DNA of 64,000 nucleotides. It comes from DYJB01 sp963777165. Its GTDB lineage: Bacteria; Chloroflexota; Anaerolineae; Anaerolineales; E44-bin32. Made by a program: the position numbers and the translations under genes. The notes under the pieces were generated by a model. That model was not told where the DNA came from and ran no database searches. It was given only the letters and a program-made list of their open reading frames with translations. The number at the start of each line of letters is the position of its first letter. Position 1 is the stretch's first letter. This document shows positions 59,647 through 64,000 of this stretch, one piece after another. The stretch covers positions 221,070 through 285,069 of the forward strand of contig CAVZPO010000027.1 in NCBI GenBank assembly GCA_963777165.1, written 5' to 3'.

Positions 59647-60093
59647 GTGTTCTACACCATTGTGCTCATCCTTCATAACCTGGTGCGCTGGGTAGTGCTG
59701 CTGACTGCCGCCTGGGCGCTCGTACGCGCCTGGTCCGGTTGGCTCGGCAAACGATCATGGACGACGACCGATCGCCGGGCGGGGACGTTCTTTGGCATGA
59801 GCCTCGACATCCAGATGCTGCTCGGCCTGATCCTGGCCTTCATCAGCCCGATCCTGCAGGCGGCCTATGCGGACCTGGGTTCGCTGGCGATGCAGGACCC
59901 CTTCCGCTTCTTTCTGACCGCGCACATGCCGCTGATGATCGTGTCCGTCGTCCTGGCCCACATCGGTACTGCCGTGGCGCGCAAGGCCGCCGACGACACG
60001 GGCAAGCATCGCCGTGCGGCGATCTTGTTTACATTGGCGGCGCTGGCAATTGTGCTCGCCATCCCGTGGTTCCGCCCCCTCCTGCGCCTGTAG
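59647..60093 (+). CDS. Four-helix membrane protein
   Basis: A 148-residue integral membrane protein beginning MFYTIVLILHNLVRWVVLL (GTG start after GCAGGGAGG). Conserved His in the first helix (LHNLVRW) and AHMPLMIVSVVLAHIG suggest a haem- or quinone-associated cytochrome b561-like fold, which is inference. No further function is visible. Confidence 0.65.
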   Translation: MFYTIVLILHNLVRWVVLLTAAWALVRAWSGWLGKRSWTTTDRRAGTFFGMSLDIQMLLGLILAFISPILQAAYADLGSLAMQDPFRFFLTAHMPLMIVSVVLAHIGTAVARKAADDTGKHRRAAILFTLAALAIVLAIPWFRPLLRL

Positions 60094-60112
60094 ATCGACC
60101 GGGAGCCCAGCC

Positions 60113-60562
60113 GTGCCCGTCTTCCGCTTCTACCATCCGGTCGATGTGCGCTACGCCGACATCGACGCGCAGCGCCACGTGAACAATGTCGCCTTCTTCG
60201 CCTACATGGAGTCCGCCCGGGCGCGCTACCTGCAGCACCTCGGGCTGTGGGATGGCAAGGACTTCCTCAAGATCGGCATCATCGTCGCCGAGGCCGCCTG
60301 CACCTACAAGGCCCCCATCGGATACGGACAGCCCCTGCGAGTCGGCGTGCGCACGGCGCGCCTGGGCAACAAGAGCATCGAGCTGCACTACACCATCGAG
60401 GATGCCGACACCGGGCAGGAGATGGCCACCGGACGGACGATCCAGGTCGCCTACGACTACCACGCCAGCCAGACGATCTCGGTTCCGGAAACCTGGCGCC
60501 GGGCCATCGCCGCGTTTGAGGGGCTGGCGCCGGCCGAGTCCGGTCTCCCGGGCTCGCCGTAA
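60113..60562 (+). CDS. Acyl-CoA thioesterase (4HBT hotdog fold)
   Basis: A 149-residue hotdog-fold enzyme. VRYADIDAQRHVNNVAFFAYME carries the catalytic Asp of the 4-hydroxybenzoyl-CoA thioesterase family (D..GHVNN-like), with GKDFLKIGIIVAEAACTYK in the second strand. GTG start after GGGAGCCC. It hydrolyses an acyl-CoA of unknown chain. Confidence 0.85.
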   Translation: MPVFRFYHPVDVRYADIDAQRHVNNVAFFAYMESARARYLQHLGLWDGKDFLKIGIIVAEAACTYKAPIGYGQPLRVGVRTARLGNKSIELHYTIEDADTGQEMATGRTIQVAYDYHASQTISVPETWRRAIAAFEGLAPAESGLPGSP

Positions 60563-60573
60563 GCCTCCCAGCC

Positions 60574-61578
60574 ATGCTGCTCGACGCTCTGCTTCCGCCC
60601 GCGTCGCTCACCAGCCTGCCCGAGCTCGCTCGCTCGGCAGAGGCGGTCGGCTTCCACGCGCTGTGGAGCACCGAGACCCAGCACGACCCCTTCCTGCCGC
60701 TGGCGCTCGCCGCTGAGCACACGCGGCGCATCCACCTCGGCACGGCCATCGCCGTGGCGTTCGCCCGCAGCCCCGCCGTTCTGGCCTACACCGCATGGGA
60801 CCTGGCGGATGCGTCGCATGGCCGCTTCATCCTCGGACTGGGCACGCAGGTGAAGGCGCACATCGAGCGCCGCTTCGGCATGCCGTGGCCGGACTCTCCG
60901 GCCGGCAAACTGCGCGACCTGATCGATGCGATGCGCGCCCTGTGGCGGGCATGGCAGGAGGGCGAGCGCCTCAATCACCACGGCCCGTACCACAAGCTGA
61001 CGCTGATGACCCCGTTCTTCAACCCGGGCCCGATCGAGCACCCTTCGATCCCGGTGTTCATCGCTGGCGTCAATCCGGCGCTCTGCCGGCTGGCAGGCGA
61101 AGTGGCCGATGGATTCGTGGCCCACCCGTATCACTCGGCCGACTACCTGCGCCAGGTCGTCCGCCCGGAGATCGACACCGGTGCGGCGCGCAGTGGACGC
61201 GCGCCCAGTGACATTCGCCTGTGCGTCACCGCATTGACGGCCACCGATGACGCCGAAGCTGAATTTGCCCGCTCGCAGATTGCGTTCTACGCTTCGACCC
61301 CCACCTATCGTCCGGTGATGGCCCACCACGGCTGGGGGGAGATCGCCGATCGGCTGCGCGACCTTGCCCGCCGCGCGGCCTGGGGCGAGATGCCCGAGTT
61401 GATCACGGACGAGATGCTGTCCACCTTCGCCGTCGTCGCCTCGGAGGCCGACCTGGGCGCGGCGCTGCTCGAGCGCTACCGCGGGCTGGCCGACCGGCTG
61501 TCGCTCTACCTGCCTTACACCCCCGGCAGCCGCGACGCGTTCTGGAGCAGGCTGGTAGAGGAGATGGGAGCGGCATGA
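60574..61578 (+). CDS. LLM-class F420-dependent oxidoreductase
   Basis: A 334-residue luciferase-like TIM-barrel protein. It has the early AEAVGFHALWSTE, RIHLGTAIAVAFARSP and FILGLGTQVKAHIERRFG segments of the F420-binding TIGR03617-type group. It probably uses coenzyme F420; the substrate is unknown. The stop overlaps the dipeptidase start (ATGA). Confidence 0.82.
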   Translation: MLLDALLPPASLTSLPELARSAEAVGFHALWSTETQHDPFLPLALAAEHTRRIHLGTAIAVAFARSPAVLAYTAWDLADASHGRFILGLGTQVKAHIERRFGMPWPDSPAGKLRDLIDAMRALWRAWQEGERLNHHGPYHKLTLMTPFFNPGPIEHPSIPVFIAGVNPALCRLAGEVADGFVAHPYHSADYLRQVVRPEIDTGAARSGRAPSDIRLCVTALTATDDAEAEFARSQIAFYASTPTYRPVMAHHGWGEIADRLRDLARRAAWGEMPELITDEMLSTFAVVASEADLGAALLERYRGLADRLSLYLPYTPGSRDAFWSRLVEEMGAA

Positions 61579-62687
61579 GGTTGATCGTCGACGCCCACGA
61601 AGACATCGCCTGGAACATCCTGACCTTCGGACGTGACCTCACGCGTTCGGTGGCCGAGACGCGCGCCCGCGAGTCGGGGACGGCGATCACGCAGCAGCAG
61701 GGCGCTGCGCTGCTGGGCTACCCGGACCACGTGCGCGGCGGCGTGGCGGTCGTGTTCGCCACGCTGCACGCCACTCCCGTCCGGCGCAAGGTCCACGATT
61801 GGGAGAAGTTGACCTACGCCACGCAGGCGGAGGCGCACCGCCTGGCGCACACCCAGGCCGATGTCTACCACCGCCTGGTGGACGACCACCCCGGCCAGTT
61901 CGGGTTGGTGGAGCATCGGGCGGACTTGCAGGCGGTGCTGGCAAGCTGGGCAGGCGACCCGCCGGCGGCGCCTCGCCTCGGCCTGGTCCTGATGATCGAG
62001 GGCGCCGACTGCGTGCGGGAGCCGGACGAGCTGGAGGAGTGGTTTGACGCCGGCGTGCGCATCGTCGGCCCGGCGTGGGGCGGGACGCGCTATTGCGGCG
62101 GGACGCGCGAACCCGGCCCGCTGACGCCCGACGGCCACCGCCTGCTGGAGGTGATGGCCGAGCGGGGGATGATGCTCGACCTGAGCCACATGGCGGAGCA
62201 GGCGTACTTCGAGGCGCTCGATCGCTTCCCCGGGACGATCTTCGCCTCGCACAGCAACGTCCGGGCATTTCTCGACGGGAGCCCGATCCCCGACCGCCAC
62301 CTGAGCGACGAGATGATCCGCCGCCTGGTCGAGCGCGACGGCGTGATCGGCGTCGTCCCCTACAATCGCTTCCTCAAGGGCGGCTGGCTGCCGGAGGATG
62401 GCCGGGACGTAGTGACGGTCGAGCATGTCGTCCGCCACCTCGATCACATCTGCCAGTTGGCGGGCGATGCTCAGCACGCCGGCCTGGGGAGTGATTTCGA
62501 CGGCGGGTTCGGGCTGGACCAGATTCCGGCCGGGCTTGACAGCATCGCCGACCTGCGGTTTATTGGCGAGGCACTGGTGCGATCCGGGTACCAGCCGGCG
62601 GACGTGGACGCCATCCTGTCCGGCAACTGGCTGCGGATCCTGAACCAGGGCCTCCCGGAAGTCATGAGATGCCCGCTGGGCCGCTGA
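61575..62687 (+). CDS. M19-family membrane dipeptidase
   Basis: A 370-residue zinc dipeptidase of the amidohydrolase fold. The N-terminal DAHEDIAWN is the HxD-type metal motif, EGADCVREPDELEEW carries the bridging Glu, LDLSHM and FASHSNVRAF the two His, and GSDFDGGFGLDQ the Asp. It cleaves dipeptides, and some members act on beta-lactams. It is coupled to the oxidoreductase upstream. Confidence 0.88.
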   Translation: MRLIVDAHEDIAWNILTFGRDLTRSVAETRARESGTAITQQQGAALLGYPDHVRGGVAVVFATLHATPVRRKVHDWEKLTYATQAEAHRLAHTQADVYHRLVDDHPGQFGLVEHRADLQAVLASWAGDPPAAPRLGLVLMIEGADCVREPDELEEWFDAGVRIVGPAWGGTRYCGGTREPGPLTPDGHRLLEVMAERGMMLDLSHMAEQAYFEALDRFPGTIFASHSNVRAFLDGSPIPDRHLSDEMIRRLVERDGVIGVVPYNRFLKGGWLPEDGRDVVTVEHVVRHLDHICQLAGDAQHAGLGSDFDGGFGLDQIPAGLDSIADLRFIGEALVRSGYQPADVDAILSGNWLRILNQGLPEVMRCPLGR

Positions 62688-63127
62688 CAAAACGTCAGGT
62701 CAGATGGGCGCGCCGCTGGATGACGCTGGTCATCCTCGGCTTGTTTGTGTTTGTGGTTGGGATCAATCCCGACCTGATCGGCATGAATCGCAGCCGGGTG
62801 ATCGGCTTCATTCAGATGGGCGTGTGGCTCAGCGGCCTCGGGCTGCTGCTGCTGGGGTCGTTCCTGGCTGTGCGCGTCGTGCGTAACGGGCGGCCGATGA
62901 GCCTGCGGGCCGAGATCGGCACGCGGCTGATCGCCACCGGTTTCGTCGTCTCGGCCGCCGCCACGCTGGCCGACTTCCTGGCCATCGGTTCGCACCACCT
63001 GCCGTGGGTCTACTTCGGCCCGCTGCAGGTCGGCGGGCTGGTGACCGGCGTGATCCTCAGCCTGCTGGGCGTGCTGCTCTACTGGCCGCGCACGCCCAAG
63101 CCTTCCCTCGAACCGGAGCCGGCCTAA
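62669..63127 (+). CDS. Membrane protein of unknown function
   Basis: A 152-residue protein with four hydrophobic segments (LVILGLFVFVVGI; MGVWLSGLGLLLLGSFLAV; FVVSAAATLADFLAIG; VTGVILSLLGVLLYW). It overlaps the dipeptidase end by 19 bases. No family is recognised. Confidence 0.7.
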   Translation: MPAGPLTKRQVRWARRWMTLVILGLFVFVVGINPDLIGMNRSRVIGFIQMGVWLSGLGLLLLGSFLAVRVVRNGRPMSLRAEIGTRLIATGFVVSAAATLADFLAIGSHHLPWVYFGPLQVGGLVTGVILSLLGVLLYWPRTPKPSLEPEPA

Positions 63128-63247
63128 GCTCGGACACATCCCCCTCAAGTTCTCCAGCGATCATCCAACGCCTCGCTGACGGTCAGCGACCGGCGAGTCC
63201 TGCGCGCGTGGGAACCAATTCGAACGGCGTGGTCGGTGAACGCGGGC

Positions 63248-63277
63248 CGAGGCAGCCTGCCTGGAGAAGCTGCCTCG
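63248..63277 (-). terminator. Hairpin between convergent genes
   Basis: Perfect 9-bp stem CGAGGCAGC / GCTGCCTCG with a 12-base loop. It lies between two converging genes. There is no T tract. Confidence 0.5.
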
Positions 63278-63317
63278 ACGCTGGTGAAACCGATGGTGGT
63301 CCGGATCAGGCGGCGGC

Positions 63318-64000
63318 TCAGTGCCCTGCGCCCACGCGCTCGCTCGAGTGGCCGGGGAACACCTTGCCACCCGGCTTGATGCGCGCATAGGCGTAGTTGA
63401 CCGCCACGGTCACCTGCCCGAACCCGACGACGATCAGGTTGAGTGAGTCGACGCCTTCCTGCGAGGTGATGTCGCCGGCGGCGTACACGCCCGGCAGGTT
63501 GGTCTCCATGCGGCCGTTGACCTTGAGATAGCGCCGGCCGACGGTCTCGATGCCCCATTCGCGGATCGGGCCAAGGTCCGCCTTGAAGCCAAGGGCCAGG
63601 ATGGCAGAGTCGACCTCCAGGGTTGTCTCCTGCTGCGTGCGATTGTCGAAGATCACGGCGCGCTCGAGGTGGTCCTTGCCCTGGAGCTCGCGGATCTCGT
63701 TGAACAGCCGCACGTCGACCTTGGAGGTTTGCAGGGCATTGACCGACGCGTCGTGGGCCCGGAAGCCCTCGCGCCGATGGATGAGCGTCACCGAGCGGGC
63801 GATCTTCTCCAGCGCCAGCGCCCAGTCGACGGCACTGTCGCCGCCGCCGGTGATCAATACCCGCTGGCCGGCGTAGGCCTGGAGGTCGCCGGCCATGTAG
63901 ACTCACGCCCTTGCCCTCGAAGGGCCGGATGCTCTCGTTGGGCAGCCGGACCGGCTCGAAGGCGCCGATGCCGGCCGTCAGGATGACCGCCCGGGTCAGG
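63318..64000 (-). pseudogene. Ferredoxin-NADP reductase-like flavoprotein (partial, frameshifted)
   Basis: The gene runs off the right edge. The first visible frame reads LTAGIGAFEPVRLPNESIRP then FEGKGV, and the frame from 63896 reads MAGDLQAYAGQRVLITGGGDSAVDWALAL and LIHRREGFRAHDASV, NLPGVYAAGDITSQEG. These are the TrxB-like ferredoxin-NADP+ reductase segments (type II FNR). One extra base near 63900 separates the two. It would supply reduced ferredoxin or NADPH; the N-terminal FAD motif is outside the window. Confidence 0.78.

Overview
The window is a dense, high-GC bacterial chromosome segment. Gene content fits an environmental Chloroflexota (Anaerolineae-like) bacterium. This is an inference from GC-rich codon use, a SpoIIIAA-like R3H ATPase beside tmk, GatCAB-type tRNA amidation, a lamin-tail exoprotein, an F420-type LLM oxidoreductase and dispersed GTAGGGGCG palindromes. 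No rRNA, tRNA, CRISPR array, prophage or insertion sequence was seen.

Layout. 0-6.6 kb: end of pdxT, a GNAT-like protein, R3H ATPase, tmk, a secreted glycosidase-like lipoprotein, an FmdB zinc ribbon, gmk and a rhomboid protease. 6.8-13.1 kb: a secreted lamin-tail protein, then a compact regulatory block. That block holds a protein made of two repeated halves, a predicted structured small RNA, a GAF histidine kinase, an OmpR/PhoB-type response regulator and a PspC protein. Two near-identical promoter arrays with 11-bp direct repeats sit in front of the repeat protein and the small RNA. 13.1-15.4 kb: a frameshifted M49 peptidase and a small acidic ORF. 15.4-24.2 kb: gatC, gatA and gatB interleaved with a sugar nucleotidyltransferase, an alpha/beta hydrolase, an aminotransferase and a lipoprotein, then glutamate dehydrogenase. 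24.2-24.6 kb: a non-coding stretch with DnaA-box-like sites. 24.6-28.6 kb: a membrane GTPase, a zinc-ribbon protein and a lipoprotein.

28.7-39.6 kb lies on the minus strand. It carries a glycerol/ether-lipid-like cluster (FGGY kinase, GlpD-like dehydrogenase, monoacylglycerol-lipase-like hydrolase, alkyl-DHAP-synthase-like flavoprotein), an M24 peptidase, MutM, a polytopic membrane protein and a nucleotidyltransferase-like protein. 40-49 kb: a CorA transporter with an unusual leader, a Gfo/Idh/MocA oxidoreductase, a DUF1998-type helicase carrying an HNH domain, a field of palindromic repeats, a formate/nitrite channel, an EamA exporter, a small regulator/membrane-protein pair and lipA.

49.5-57.1 kb is a molybdate/tungstate island. 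It has a COG1910-type regulator, a three-domain lipoprotein, a WtpA-like binding protein, a permease, a free-standing Mop, a TupA-like binding protein with an extra N-terminal domain, TupB and one ATPase. The last domain of the lipoprotein and the extra domain of TupA are clear paralogues. This island and the 9-12.5 kb regulatory block are the two best candidates for undescribed biology.

57-64 kb: a PA-IL-like lipoprotein, TrmO, small membrane proteins, a thioesterase, an LLM oxidoreductase, an M19 dipeptidase and a ferredoxin-NADP reductase. At least seven genes appear broken by single-base shifts, concentrated after 52 kb. Uncorrected sequencing indels are the simplest explanation, but real decay cannot be excluded from the sequence alone.
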